Shown here piece by piece: positions 42,385 through 50,049 of a stretch of DNA of 64,000 nucleotides. Positions within the stretch are counted from its first letter, which is position 1. Every line of letters begins with the position of its first letter. This DNA comes from Nocardioides exalbidus. GTDB taxonomy: Bacteria > Actinomycetota > Actinomycetes > Propionibacteriales > Nocardioidaceae. The notes beneath the pieces are model-generated. The model had not been told where the DNA came from, ran no database searches, and saw nothing but the letters and a program-made list of their open reading frames with translations. The DNA is taken from assembly GCF_900105585.1 (NCBI RefSeq), contig NZ_FNRT01000002.1:2232001-2296000 (forward strand). Reading direction: 5' to 3'. Made by a program: the position numbers and the translations under genes.

Positions 42385-42443
42385 ATGACATCGTTGTCGT
42401 TCGTCACCTAGACTGACCGCAGTCCACCCGGGCACGGGTGGAC
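42385..42443 (+). promoter_or_regulatory. Promoter and 5'-end hairpin of the DUF3263 gene
   Basis: -35 ATGACA (42385-42390), 18-bp spacer, -10 TAGACT (42409-42414), start site predicted near 42421. The mRNA would begin with the perfect hairpin GTCCACCC-GGGCAC-GGGTGGAC (42422-42443), a 5' end likely to stabilise the message. The rest of the 247-bp gap from otsA shows only the otsA promoter. Confidence 0.6.
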
Positions 42444-42469
42444 GTGGGGTCGAAGAGGAGATGGCACTG

Positions 42470-42763
42470 ATGGACGCAGCGTCGCAGATCGCAGCCGAGC
42501 AGCAGGCTGCTGCCGGGCTCAGCCAGCGCGACGGCGACATCCTGGAGTTCGAGCGCCACTGGTGGAAGTACGCCGGTGCCAAGGAGCAGGCCGTGCGCGA
42601 GAAGTTCGACATGTCCTCGACCCGCTACTACCAGGTCCTCAACGCGCTCATCGACCGCCCCGAGGCCCTCGAGGCCGACCCGCTCCTGGTCCGTCGCCTC
42701 CGTCGGCTGCGCGCCTCGCGCCAGCGCCAGCGTTCCGCCCGTCGCCTCGGCTTCGAGGTCTGA
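42470..42763 (+). CDS. DUF3263 small protein
   Basis: 97 residues from the second ATG; GAGGAG stands 9 nt before it, whereas it abuts the first ATG at 42461. The core LSQRDGDILEFERHWWKYAGAKEQAVREKFDMSSTRYYQ-type region is the DUF3263 domain, with an HTH-like arrangement (the same pattern as a sigma-4/WhiB-like DNA-binding unit) and a basic tail RRLRRLRASRQRQRSARR. It may bind nucleic acid; function is unknown. It precedes a LytR_C protein gene by 47 nt, a pairing known in actinobacteria. Confidence 0.85.
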   Translation: MDAASQIAAEQQAAAGLSQRDGDILEFERHWWKYAGAKEQAVREKFDMSSTRYYQVLNALIDRPEALEADPLLVRRLRRLRASRQRQRSARRLGFEV

Positions 42764-42810
42764 CACACCTGCGTCAGCCCGCCACCCACTCACGATTGGT
42801 CACCTTCCCC

Positions 42811-43332
42811 ATGGCCTTCTTCCCCAGCGCCACCGGCCGCCGTTCCCGTGACGAGCGCGGCGTCGCGTTCCCGTCCCCGCTCGTCATGCTCTCGGTCCTC
42901 GCCGTGGCGATGGCCTCGATCACCTTCCTCGCCACCCGCGACCAGGCGCCCACCGAGCGCCGCGTCGACAACACCGCGACCATCGCCAGCGCCGAGCAGT
43001 CGCCGGAGCCCACGCCGACCGCGACCAGGACGCCCAAGCCCAAGCCTGCGATCAAGCGCGGCGAGGTCTACGTCGAGGTCTACAACAACTCCGGCATCAA
43101 GGGCCTGGCCGCCACGACGGCCACGAAGGCGACCACGATCGGCTGGTCGGTCGTGGGCGAGGACAACTGGTACGGCGTCGTCCCGACGACCACGGTCTAC
43201 TTCCCGCCGCGGCTCCAGGCGGCCGGCAAGCAGCTCGCGCTCGACCTCGGCATCGCGCGCACCGCGCCCGCCGTGGGCGAGATGAGGAAGGACCGGCTCA
43301 CGGTCATCCTCACCACCGACGCACCCCAGTAA
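42811..43332 (+). CDS. LytR C-terminal-domain membrane protein
   Basis: 173 residues. A basic N-terminus, one membrane helix (about 24-43, PLVMLSVLAVAMASITFLA), a Pro/Thr-rich stalk, then an extracytoplasmic LytR_C domain (about 84-170: EVYVEVYNNSGIKGLAATTA, GWSVVGEDNWYGVVPTTTVYF, RTAPAVGEMRKDRLTVIL). LytR_C domains accompany LytR-CpsA-Psr enzymes that attach polymers to peptidoglycan; alone it may assist wall assembly. The frame before 42811 overlaps DUF3263 in another phase and was rejected. Confidence 0.85.
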   Translation: MAFFPSATGRRSRDERGVAFPSPLVMLSVLAVAMASITFLATRDQAPTERRVDNTATIASAEQSPEPTPTATRTPKPKPAIKRGEVYVEVYNNSGIKGLAATTATKATTIGWSVVGEDNWYGVVPTTTVYFPPRLQAAGKQLALDLGIARTAPAVGEMRKDRLTVILTTDAPQ

Positions 43333-43405
43333 CCGTCGCCACGCGGCCACCGGGCGGCCAGCGGTCGGTTGGCCGCACGTCCGGCGCGCGTGGTTGGGTG
43401 GGGGC

Positions 43406-44233
43406 ATGGAGTTCACCTCCGACGATGCGCGCGCCCACTACGACGCCGTCCGCGACGTCCTCGCCGGCGTCGTCGTCGGACTCGACTTCGACGGCACGCT
43501 GTCGCCCGTGGTCGACGACCCGGAGTCGGCGCGCCTGCACCCCGGCGCACCCGGTGCGCTGCTCGAGCTCGCCGAGGCGGTGCGGGCCGTCGCGGTGATC
43601 ACCGGTCGTCCCGCGCGCCAGGCGATCGCGATGGGCGACCTCGACGCCCTCGGCAACGCGATGCTCGACCGCGGTGCCGAGCTGTTCGTCTTCGGCCACT
43701 ACGGCAACGAGCGCTGGTCGGCGACCGACCAGCGCATCCGGTCGCCCCGTCCGCCGGCCGGCCTGGCGACGTTCGAGCGCGAGCTCCCGTCCGTGCTCCG
43801 CACCGCAGGTGCGGCCGACGCCTTCATCGAGGAGAAGGGGCTCGCCGTCGCGGTGCACACGCGCCGGATGGACGACCCTGCCGCCGCGTTCGAGCGGCTG
43901 GTCAAGCCCCTGACGGTCCTGGCTGAGCGCCACCACCTCTCGGTCGAGCCCGGCCGCAACGTCATCGAGGTGCGCTCCGGCGAGATGCACAAGGGCCAGG
44001 CCGTGCGCGCGTTCGTCGCGGAGCAGGAGGCCACCGGCGTCGTCTTCGGCGGTGACGACCTGGGGGACGTCGAGGCGTTCGAGGCCGTGCGGGCGCTGCG
44101 CGCCGACGGCCTGCCCGGGCTGGTCGTCTGCTCCGCCTCGCACGAGCGCCCCGACCTCGTCGAGCTCGCTGACGTCGTGGTCGACGGGCCCGCCGGAGTC
44201 GTGGACCTGCTCAGCCGGCTCGTCCGCGCCTGA
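43406..44233 (+). CDS. otsB: Trehalose-6-phosphate phosphatase
   Basis: 275 residues, HAD superfamily. Motif I GLDFDGTLSPVVDDP (about 24-38) carries the nucleophile Asp, motif II AVITGRPARQ, the Lys of motif III lies in SGEMHKGQAVRAF, and motif IV VFGGDDLGDVEAF holds the Mg ligands. It dephosphorylates trehalose-6-phosphate from OtsA. The ATG at 43406 was chosen: TTGGGT is 6 nt upstream and homology starts here, rather than at the GTG at 43394. Confidence 0.94.
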   Translation: MEFTSDDARAHYDAVRDVLAGVVVGLDFDGTLSPVVDDPESARLHPGAPGALLELAEAVRAVAVITGRPARQAIAMGDLDALGNAMLDRGAELFVFGHYGNERWSATDQRIRSPRPPAGLATFERELPSVLRTAGAADAFIEEKGLAVAVHTRRMDDPAAAFERLVKPLTVLAERHHLSVEPGRNVIEVRSGEMHKGQAVRAFVAEQEATGVVFGGDDLGDVEAFEAVRALRADGLPGLVVCSASHERPDLVELADVVVDGPAGVVDLLSRLVRA

Positions 44234-45776
44234 CCCGCGCGGCCACCACCGGCGTGAGGAGCGCCGCGCTCAGCGAGGCGAGCACCAGGAAGTAGGGCAG
44301 GTAGAGGTAGACGTAGCGGGCACGCGCCTCGAAGAGGAGCAGGAAGGCCACCAGCATCAGCAGGCTGAGCCGGGCCATGGTCGCCGCCGACCCGAGCCCG
44401 CGGCCGCGGTGCAGCGCCCCCGCGGCGACGAGCAGCAGCACGACCAGCCACGTGCCCTGCCACAGCGAGAACGTCGTGGCGTAGCGGTCGCCGTGCAGTC
44501 CCATCCACCGCTGGATGCTGATGCTGCGGGGGTCGGTGACGAGGAACGGGGTCGGGTCGACCGACATGCCGCCCTCGCCCCACGCGAAGAACGAGCCGTC
44601 GCCGAACGTCCAGGTGAGCTTGCGCTCGAGGAAGCGGGCGTAGCCGACCGGTCCCATGTCCGCCACGCGATCGAGGTAGCGGTCGAGGTTGGCCCTCGTC
44701 CGGCCCTCCAGCGGCAGGGCCCGGGTCTCGAGGACGTCGGCCTCGGCGTAGGAGCCGAAGTAGTCGTTGTAGGCGCCCGGCGGCTGCTGCGCGCCCATCT
44801 TCAGGAAGTGCGTGACGCCGAGCCGCTGCGGGGCGGCCTCGTCGGTCGTCGCCATGCCCCACGAGGAGACGAGCTCGCCGACGAGCAGCGTGCCGACGAC
44901 CACGCCTGCGACCACCCCGGCCGCGCACGCGGCGACCCCCCGCCACGACCGGCGCAGGGTCGGGACCGCGACGACGAGGGCGACGAGGGCGGCCGCGGCC
45001 AGCGCGAAGACGGCCGTCGGCTTGAGGGCGTAGCCGACCATCGTCACGACGGCCATCGCCGCCCACAGCGCCACGCGGGTCGTCGTACGTCGCCGGGAGC
45101 GCTCGAGGCTGAAGAGGTAGAGCACGGCCGCGGGGAAGGGCATCGTCAGCGTGTCGGAGTAGGCGACCGGCACCCAGGGCGACAGCGCGACGAACACGAC
45201 GGAGAAGGCGAGCAGGAGGTAGGCCGCCACGGGTCCGCCCATGCGCCGTGCGGCGAGGTAGGCCAGCGCGACCGCGCTCGTCATCGCACCGGCGACCAGC
45301 ACCACGGCGGCGGCCCACAGGTCGGGGTTGCCCCGGCTGATCGTGAAGGCGTCCCACAGGTGCAGGACCGCGACGACGAGGGCGTTGTTCGGGTAGGTGC
45401 TGATGTAGGACACCTGGCCCGGGTCGTCGGGCAGGCCGAGCGCCATCCGCTCGGCGATGCCGGCGACCTGGCTCGCGTCCCACCCGGGCGGGAGCCGGAT
45501 GGCCCAGCCGATCTGGACCTGTGCGTAGAAGATGCCGGCCAGCGCCAGGGCGACGAGCGTGCGCCGTGGCCACGGGTGGCCCTCGAGCCAGCCGGCACAC
45601 CGGGCCAGGGCGAGCGTCGCCGGCAGCAGGGCGACGACGAGCACGGCCGCCACGACCAGGCTCGGTGCGGTGCTCCAGCGGTAGGCGCCGTAGAGGGGCG
45701 AGACGACCGTGTGGACCACGACGACCAGCAGCGCCGCCGCCAGCACGACCGCACCGGCTCGGGAGAGCAGCCTCAT
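44211..45776 (-). CDS. Polytopic GT-C-type membrane protein (PMT/ArnT-like glycosyltransferase)
   Basis: 521 residues with about eleven to thirteen membrane segments. A first extracytoplasmic loop and SYISTYPNNALVVAVLHLWD resemble the catalytic loop region of GT39/GT83-type enzymes that use polyprenyl-phosphate sugars; YSDTLTMPFPAAVLYLFSL and WTFGDGSFFAWGEGGMS are further conserved-looking parts. The donor is probably made by the GT2 gene of this operon. It overlaps the gtrA-like gene by 4 nt and the convergent otsB by 23 nt. The acceptor (wall polymer or protein) is unknown. Confidence 0.78.
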   Translation of the reverse strand: MRLLSRAGAVVLAAALLVVVVHTVVSPLYGAYRWSTAPSLVVAAVLVVALLPATLALARCAGWLEGHPWPRRTLVALALAGIFYAQVQIGWAIRLPPGWDASQVAGIAERMALGLPDDPGQVSYISTYPNNALVVAVLHLWDAFTISRGNPDLWAAAVVLVAGAMTSAVALAYLAARRMGGPVAAYLLLAFSVVFVALSPWVPVAYSDTLTMPFPAAVLYLFSLERSRRRTTTRVALWAAMAVVTMVGYALKPTAVFALAAAALVALVVAVPTLRRSWRGVAACAAGVVAGVVVGTLLVGELVSSWGMATTDEAAPQRLGVTHFLKMGAQQPPGAYNDYFGSYAEADVLETRALPLEGRTRANLDRYLDRVADMGPVGYARFLERKLTWTFGDGSFFAWGEGGMSVDPTPFLVTDPRSISIQRWMGLHGDRYATTFSLWQGTWLVVLLLVAAGALHRGRGLGSAATMARLSLLMLVAFLLLFEARARYVYLYLPYFLVLASLSAALLTPVVAARVRRGRAG

Positions 45777-46216
45777 CGCACGGACTCCTCGTCGGTCGCC
45801 TCGTCGGTCGTCCCGGCCGTGGACCTGTCGGCGAAGACGACGCGGTCGTACCACCCGTAGTTCCACAGCAGCCCGACACCGACGGCGGCGACCTTGCCGG
45901 CGAGGGCCGCGGGGGTGTCGGCGACACCGAGGCCCCCGAGCAGGTGGCCGACGGCGAGGATCACCAGGGGGTGGATGACCCACAGGCACACGAGGGTGAC
46001 GGCCAGGAACGGCACCAGCGTCGAGCGCAGCGACGCGGTCGAGCGGAACGAGAAGGCGCGGTTCGCGACGAAGCTGAAGGCCATCCCCGCCGAGGTCGAG
46101 GCCAGGTTGGCCGCCACGACACCGGCACCGGCGGCGGTCAGCACGGCGAAGAGGCCGACGTCGATCGCGGTGTTGACGACGCCGACGAGCGCGAACCGGC
46201 TCGCGGTCGACCTCAC
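45773..46216 (-). CDS. GtrA-family membrane protein
   Basis: 147 residues with four membrane helices of the GtrA family: RFALVGVVNTAIDVGLFAVL, ANLASTSAGMAFSFVANRAFSF, a third helix ending ILAVGHLL and KVAAVGVGLLWNYGWYDRVVF. GtrA proteins are thought to flip polyprenyl-phosphate-linked sugars. The GTG at 46216 overlaps the GT2 stop by 4 nt, and its own stop overlaps the GT-C gene by 4 nt. The three genes form a typical GtrB-GtrA-GtrC-like module. Confidence 0.88.
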   Translation of the reverse strand: MRSTASRFALVGVVNTAIDVGLFAVLTAAGAGVVAANLASTSAGMAFSFVANRAFSFRSTASLRSTLVPFLAVTLVCLWVIHPLVILAVGHLLGGLGVADTPAALAGKVAAVGVGLLWNYGWYDRVVFADRSTAGTTDEATDEESVR

Positions 46217-47175
46217 CACGGGTCGCCGACCACCCGGGAGACGCTGTAGAGCGGCCGGTCCTGGACCTCGATGTAGACCCGGCCGAGATAGCTGCCGAGG
46301 ATGCCGAGCATCGAGATCTGGACGCCGCCGATGAGGAAGAGCGTGATCGCGAGGAACGCCCAGCCGGGCACGGCGTTCTCCGGGGTCGCCAGCCGCACCA
46401 CGACGGCGTACACGATCCCGACGACGCTCAGCAGCGAGAAGAGCAGGCCGACGCGGCTGATCAGGCGGAGCGGCGCCGTGGAGAAGCCGAAGATCCCGTC
46501 GCCGGCCAGGCTCAGCATCTTCGAGAGCGGGTAGCCCGTGGTGCCGCTGTGGCGGCGGTCGCGGTCGAAGGCGACGGCCTCCTGGCGGAAGCCGACGTGG
46601 CTGACCATGCCGCGCAGGAAGCGGTTGTGCTCGCGGTACTTCCCGAGCTCGGCGACCACCGTGCGGTCGAGCAGGCGGAAGTCGCCGGTGTCGCGCGGGA
46701 TGTCGATCGACGCGGCGCGCGACAGCACCCGGTAGAAGGCGTGGGCCGTGGTGCGCTTGAACCACGAGTCGTCACGGGTACGCCGCTGCGCGTAGACCAC
46801 GTCGGCCCCGGCCTCCCAGCGCTCGATCAGCTCGAGGCTCACCGCGGGCGGGTCCTGCAGGTCGGTGTCCATGATGATCGCGGCGTCCGCGTGGCAGGCG
46901 TCGAGCGCGGCGGTGACGGCCTTCTGGTGGCCGAAGTTGCGCGAGAGCCGGATGACCACGACCCGCTCGTCCTGCTCGTGGAGCCGCATGAGGACGTCGA
47001 AGGACCGGTCGCGCGAGCCGTCGTCGACGTAGATGAACTGGACGTCGTAGCGGTCCGCGAGCGTGTCGGTGGCCGCGACGAGTGCCGCGTGGAAGGCCGG
47101 GACACCCGACTCCTCGTTGTAGACGGGGAGCAGGTACGCGATCCGCCTGCGGGCGGAGGACGGTGCGTCGGTCAT
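46213..47175 (-). CDS. GT2 polyprenyl-phosphate glycosyltransferase (GtrB/DPM1-like)
   Basis: 320 residues. The N-terminal GT-A domain has YLLPVYNEESGVPAF, FIYVDDGSRDRSFDVL, LSRNFGHQKAVTAALD, the DxD-like MDTDLQDPP and the GDFRLLDRTVVAEL region. Two C-terminal membrane helices (about 235-257 and 268-292) follow. It transfers glucose or mannose from a nucleotide sugar to polyprenyl phosphate on the cytoplasmic face. The ATG at 47175 begins the homology; the longer frame to 47307 was rejected. First gene of the three-gene module. Confidence 0.92.
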   Translation of the reverse strand: MTDAPSSARRRIAYLLPVYNEESGVPAFHAALVAATDTLADRYDVQFIYVDDGSRDRSFDVLMRLHEQDERVVVIRLSRNFGHQKAVTAALDACHADAAIIMDTDLQDPPAVSLELIERWEAGADVVYAQRRTRDDSWFKRTTAHAFYRVLSRAASIDIPRDTGDFRLLDRTVVAELGKYREHNRFLRGMVSHVGFRQEAVAFDRDRRHSGTTGYPLSKMLSLAGDGIFGFSTAPLRLISRVGLLFSLLSVVGIVYAVVVRLATPENAVPGWAFLAITLFLIGGVQISMLGILGSYLGRVYIEVQDRPLYSVSRVVGDPW

Positions 47176-47282
47176 CGGGTCTTCCAGTCGTTCGAGCCGG
47201 CCGGGCCGCTGGGCAACGGATCCGGAGGACCGTACAACACCCGTAGGTCGCGGGCAGAAGTCCCGTGGCCGGACGGTGCGAC

Positions 47283-47311
47283 CACATCGTGGACCCGATG
47301 TGCGCATCGTG
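47283..47311 (+). promoter_or_regulatory. CATCGTG repeat cluster upstream of the SAM riboswitch
   Basis: CACATCG-N6-CGATGTG (47283-47302) is an inverted repeat, and CATCGTG recurs at 47285-47291 and 47305-47311, exactly 20 nt apart, on both sides of the inverted copy. It covers the -35 region of the likely promoter (-10 TACTCT at 47324-47329), so a DNA-binding regulator may act in addition to the riboswitch. The rest of this 308-bp gene-free stretch (47176-47282) shows no clear feature. Confidence 0.45.
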
Positions 47312-47336
47312 AGACAGCCTGCCTACTCTGGTCCTG

Positions 47337-47471
47337 CTCATCACGAGGGACTGAGGGAACGGCCCGTTGAAGTCCCGGCAACCACCCATGAGCCTCCTGT
47401 CCGGAGACCTCCGGCAGTCATGGGAGCAGGTGCCAAATCCGGCCCACGCGAAAGTCGCGGGGACAGATGAG
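47337..47471 (+). ncRNA. SAM-I (S-box) riboswitch upstream of thrC-like gene
   Basis: All SAM-I helices can be drawn. P1 is CTCATC (47337-47342) with GATGAG (47466-47471). P2 is GGGACT (47347-47352) with AGTCCC (47371-47376), enclosing GAGGGAACGGCCC and followed by CGGCAACC. P3 is CCCATGA (47385-47391) with TCATGGG (47418-47424). The conserved joining segment is AGCAGGTGCCAAATCCGGCC, and P4 is CGCG-AAAGT-CGCG (47447-47459). P4 favours SAM-I over SAM-IV. P1 ends just before the GAAGGAGG ribosome-binding site, so AdoMet binding most likely controls translation initiation of the next gene, lowering expression when AdoMet is plentiful. Confidence 0.92.
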
Positions 47472-47483
47472 AAGGAGGACTTC

Positions 47484-48767
47484 ATGAGCACCCTGCTGGA
47501 CGACACCACCCCCGCCTCGGCGAAGAAGGGGCTGCGCGACGGCGCCTTCGGCAACGCCCGTGCGCTCGCCTGCCGCGAGTGCGGCCACGAGGTCGAGCTC
47601 GGCCCGTCCTACGCGTGTCCCGAGTGTTTCGGGCCACTGGAGGTGGCCTACGACTTCCCGGCCGTGACCCGCGAGGAGATCGCCGCCGGGCCCCGCAACA
47701 TCTGGCGCTACAAGGCGCTGCTGCCGGTCCCGACCGACATCGAGCAGAGCCCGAACACCGAGCCGGGCTTCACCCGGCTGCTGGAGGCGAAGAACCTCGC
47801 CCGCGAGCTCGGCATCGACAGGCTCTGGGTCAAGGACGACTCCACCAACCCGACCAACTCCTTCAAGGACCGCGTCGTCGCCTGCGCCCTGAGCGCGGCC
47901 CGCGAGCTCGACGCGAAGGTCTTCGCGTGCCCCTCGACGGGCAACCTCGCCAACGCGGTCGCCGCGGCCGGCGCCCGCGCCGGGATCCCGACCGTGGTCT
48001 TCATCCCGAGCAACCTCGAGACGCCGAAGAAGGTCAACTCGGCGGTCTTCACCGAGAAGCTCGTCGCCGTCGACGGCAACTACGACGACGTCAACAAGCT
48101 CGCGTCCGAGATCGCCGGCGAGGAGGAGGGCTGGGCGTTCGTCAACGTCAACGTGCGCCCCTTCTACGCCGAGGGCTCCAAGACCCTGGGCTACGAGATC
48201 GCCGAGCAGCTCGGCTGGCGGCTGCCCGACCAGATCGTCATCCCGGTCGCCTCGGGCTCGCAGCTCACCAAGGTCGACAAGGCCTTCCAGGAGCTCATCA
48301 AGCTCGGCCTCGTCGAGGACAGGTCCTACAAGGTCTACGGAGCGCAGGCCGCCGGCTGCTCGCCGGTCTCGGTCGCCTACAAGGCCGGCACCGACGCGAT
48401 CCGGCCGGTGAAGCCCGACACGATCGCCAAGAGCCTGGCCATCGGCAACCCCGCCGACGGCGTCTACGTCCTCGACGTCTGCCGCCGCACCGGGGGTGCG
48501 GTCGAGGACGTCACCGACGACGAGGTGCGCGACGCGATCGTGCTGCTCGCCCGCACCGAGGGCATCTTCACCGAGACCGCCGGCGGCACGACCGTCGGCG
48601 TGCTGAAGAAGCTCGTCGAGTCCGGCCAGCTCGACACCTCGCTCGAGACCGTCGTCATCAACACCGGCCACGGCCTCAAGACCCTCGACGCGATCTCCGA
48701 CCGGGTCGGTGCGGCCGCCACCATCGCCCCGTCCTACGACGCCTTCGTCGCCGCCAACATCCTCTGA
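47484..48767 (+). CDS. thrC: Threonine-synthase-family PLP enzyme under SAM riboswitch control
   Basis: 427 residues. A four-cysteine zinc ribbon (Cys30, 33, 45, 48: CRECG...CPECF) heads a fold-type-II PLP domain with Schiff-base Lys128 in NPTNSFKDRVV, phosphate loop CPSTGNLANAVAAAGARAG, VIPVASGSQLTKVDKAF and TAGGTTVGVLKKLVESG. Similarity is to threonine synthase, which acts on O-phosphohomoserine. However, control by an AdoMet riboswitch and the directly linked CysO-like sulfur carrier suggest it may instead add sulfur to O-phosphohomoserine to make homocysteine. Threonine synthase proper would have to lie elsewhere. ATG at 47484 with GAAGGAGG 5 nt upstream. Confidence 0.85.
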   Translation: MSTLLDDTTPASAKKGLRDGAFGNARALACRECGHEVELGPSYACPECFGPLEVAYDFPAVTREEIAAGPRNIWRYKALLPVPTDIEQSPNTEPGFTRLLEAKNLARELGIDRLWVKDDSTNPTNSFKDRVVACALSAARELDAKVFACPSTGNLANAVAAAGARAGIPTVVFIPSNLETPKKVNSAVFTEKLVAVDGNYDDVNKLASEIAGEEEGWAFVNVNVRPFYAEGSKTLGYEIAEQLGWRLPDQIVIPVASGSQLTKVDKAFQELIKLGLVEDRSYKVYGAQAAGCSPVSVAYKAGTDAIRPVKPDTIAKSLAIGNPADGVYVLDVCRRTGGAVEDVTDDEVRDAIVLLARTEGIFTETAGGTTVGVLKKLVESGQLDTSLETVVINTGHGLKTLDAISDRVGAAATIAPSYDAFVAANIL

Positions 48768-48781
48768 GGAGAGACCAGCAC

Positions 48782-49057
48782 ATGAGCGTGTCCGTCCGGA
48801 TCCCCACCATCCTCCGCACCTACACCGGCGGCGAGTCCGAGGTCAGCGCCGAGGGCGAGACCCTGGCCGCGGTCCTCGACGACCTCGACGCGAGCTACTC
48901 GGGCATCAAGGCCCGGATCCTCGACGACTCCGGCGCGCTGCGTCGCTTCGTCAACGTCTACGTCGGCAACGACGACGTCCGCTTCCTCGAGGACCTCGCC
49001 ACGCCGACCCCGGACGGCGTGCAGATCTCGGTGATCCCGGCCGTCGCCGGCGGCTGA
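48782..49057 (+). CDS. cysO: CysO-like sulfur-carrier protein (MoaD/ThiS family)
   Basis: 91 residues, ubiquitin-like beta-grasp, ending in the obligatory Gly-Gly (VIPAVAGG) that is adenylated and converted to a thiocarboxylate. It resembles mycobacterial CysO along its length: VRIPTILRTYTGGESEVSA, LDDLDASYSGIKARIL, RFVNVYVGNDDVRFLEDLAT. CysO normally feeds sulfur to CysM for cysteine synthesis; here the PLP partner 14 nt upstream is a ThrC homologue. GAGGAGA upstream is the ribosome-binding site. The activating enzyme (MoeZ-type) and the Mec peptidase are not in the window. Confidence 0.9.
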   Translation: MSVSVRIPTILRTYTGGESEVSAEGETLAAVLDDLDASYSGIKARILDDSGALRRFVNVYVGNDDVRFLEDLATPTPDGVQISVIPAVAGG

Positions 49058-49094
49058 GCGGAACCAGACCCGGACGTCGGCGCGTCGGAGGGAC

Positions 49095-49565
49095 ATGACC
49101 TCGATGAAGCGCACGTCCCTCGTCGTCCTGCTCGCTGCCGTCGTCGGCGCGGGCGCCGCACCGGCGTACGCCGTCACGGACCCGCAGCCGGTGCAGCCGT
49201 TCGTCCCGGGCGCGAACGACGACCCCGCACTCGACCGCGCCTGGCAGCGGTGGCAGGCCAGGGACGTCGACGACTACGTCATCACCGTCCGGACCAGCTG
49301 CTACTGCCGTCCGGCGCCCGCGGTGCGCACCGTCGTCCGCGACGACGAGATCGTCCGGGTGACCAAGGGCCGGCGCGACGTCGGTCCGGTCCTGGGCTAC
49401 TCGATGGACGAGATGTTCACCCGGATCCGCGAGGCCCAGGGCACGGCCGACGCGGTCGACGTCGACTACACGCGCCGCGGCGTCCCGACCTCGATCACGG
49501 TGGACCGGATCGCGGGCGCCGCGGACGACGAGCTCTACTACACGGTGTCGCTCAGCCGCCTCTGA
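49095..49565 (+). CDS. Secreted DUF6174-like protein
   Basis: 156 residues (an alternative ATG at 49104 is better spaced from GGAGGG). A signal peptide (about 4-27, cleaved near AYA-VT) precedes a small domain with WQARDVDDYVITVRTSCYCRP and the CxC pair, then EIVRVTKGR and DVDYTRRGVPTSITVDRI, the pattern of DUF6174. Likely periplasmic or secreted. No functional context; it follows cysO by 37 nt and converges on the GDYXXLXY gene. Confidence 0.7.
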   Translation: MTSMKRTSLVVLLAAVVGAGAAPAYAVTDPQPVQPFVPGANDDPALDRAWQRWQARDVDDYVITVRTSCYCRPAPAVRTVVRDDEIVRVTKGRRDVGPVLGYSMDEMFTRIREAQGTADAVDVDYTRRGVPTSITVDRIAGAADDELYYTVSLSRL

Positions 49566-49575
49566 CGCGTCCGCG

Positions 49576-50049
49576 TCACGGGGCGCGTACGTCGACCACG
49601 GCGGCGTGGCCGCGGCCGTCGATCCTGACCTCCGCGACGGCACCGTCGCGGAGGAGCTGCTCGGCCTGCTTCGCGTCGTCCTGCGGGAGGAACCAGCTCT
49701 CGATCCCGCAGCGGACCTGCCACGTCCGGTCGTCGCAGGCGAGGTAAGGCGCGTCGTCCGGTCGCTCGCGGCTCCACCTGCCCGCCCTCCAGACGTCGCC
49801 GTCCCGGACGAGCGTGACGTAGAGGTCGCCGTTGCGACCGTCGTCGAGGACGGGGTTGTCGTCGTCGCGCAGACCGGGGTAGTCGAGCGCGACGTAGGCG
49901 CCACGGAACGGGTCGATCGGGTCGACGGGCGCCGCCCGCAGCAGGTAGGTGTCGCCGGTCGTGCGGGCGGACAGCTGCGGCGCGACCGCGAGTCCGACCA
50001 TGACCAGCTGGCTTGCGGCGACCACGCACGTGGTGAGGATCCGGTTCAT
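49576..50049 (-). CDS. GDYXXLXY-type membrane-anchored protein
   Basis: 157 residues. An N-terminal hydrophobic anchor (5-24) is followed by an extracytoplasmic domain with RTTGDTYLLRAAPVDPIDPFRGAYVALDY, a variant of the GDYxxLxY signature, and a Cys pair (LACDD...VRCGIE). These proteins regularly accompany DUF2157 membrane proteins, as here; the start overlaps the DUF2157 stop by 4 nt. Function unknown. The longer frame to 50247 was rejected because it runs through DUF2157. Confidence 0.8.
   Translation of the reverse strand: MNRILTTCVVAASQLVMVGLAVAPQLSARTTGDTYLLRAAPVDPIDPFRGAYVALDYPGLRDDDNPVLDDGRNGDLYVTLVRDGDVWRAGRWSRERPDDAPYLACDDRTWQVRCGIESWFLPQDDAKQAEQLLRDGAVAEVRIDGRGHAAVVDVRAP

Noticed and set aside
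44052-45860. 602-residue plus-strand frame across the GT-C membrane protein gene
   Set aside because: Low-complexity His/Arg/Gly/Gln/Asp composition, no start signal, and it is antisense to a convincing polytopic membrane protein.
47337-47471. SAM-IV rather than SAM-I riboswitch
   Set aside because: SAM-IV lacks the P4 helix after the conserved joining segment; a clear P4 (CGCG-AAAGT-CGCG) is present, so SAM-I was preferred, though the classes share the core.
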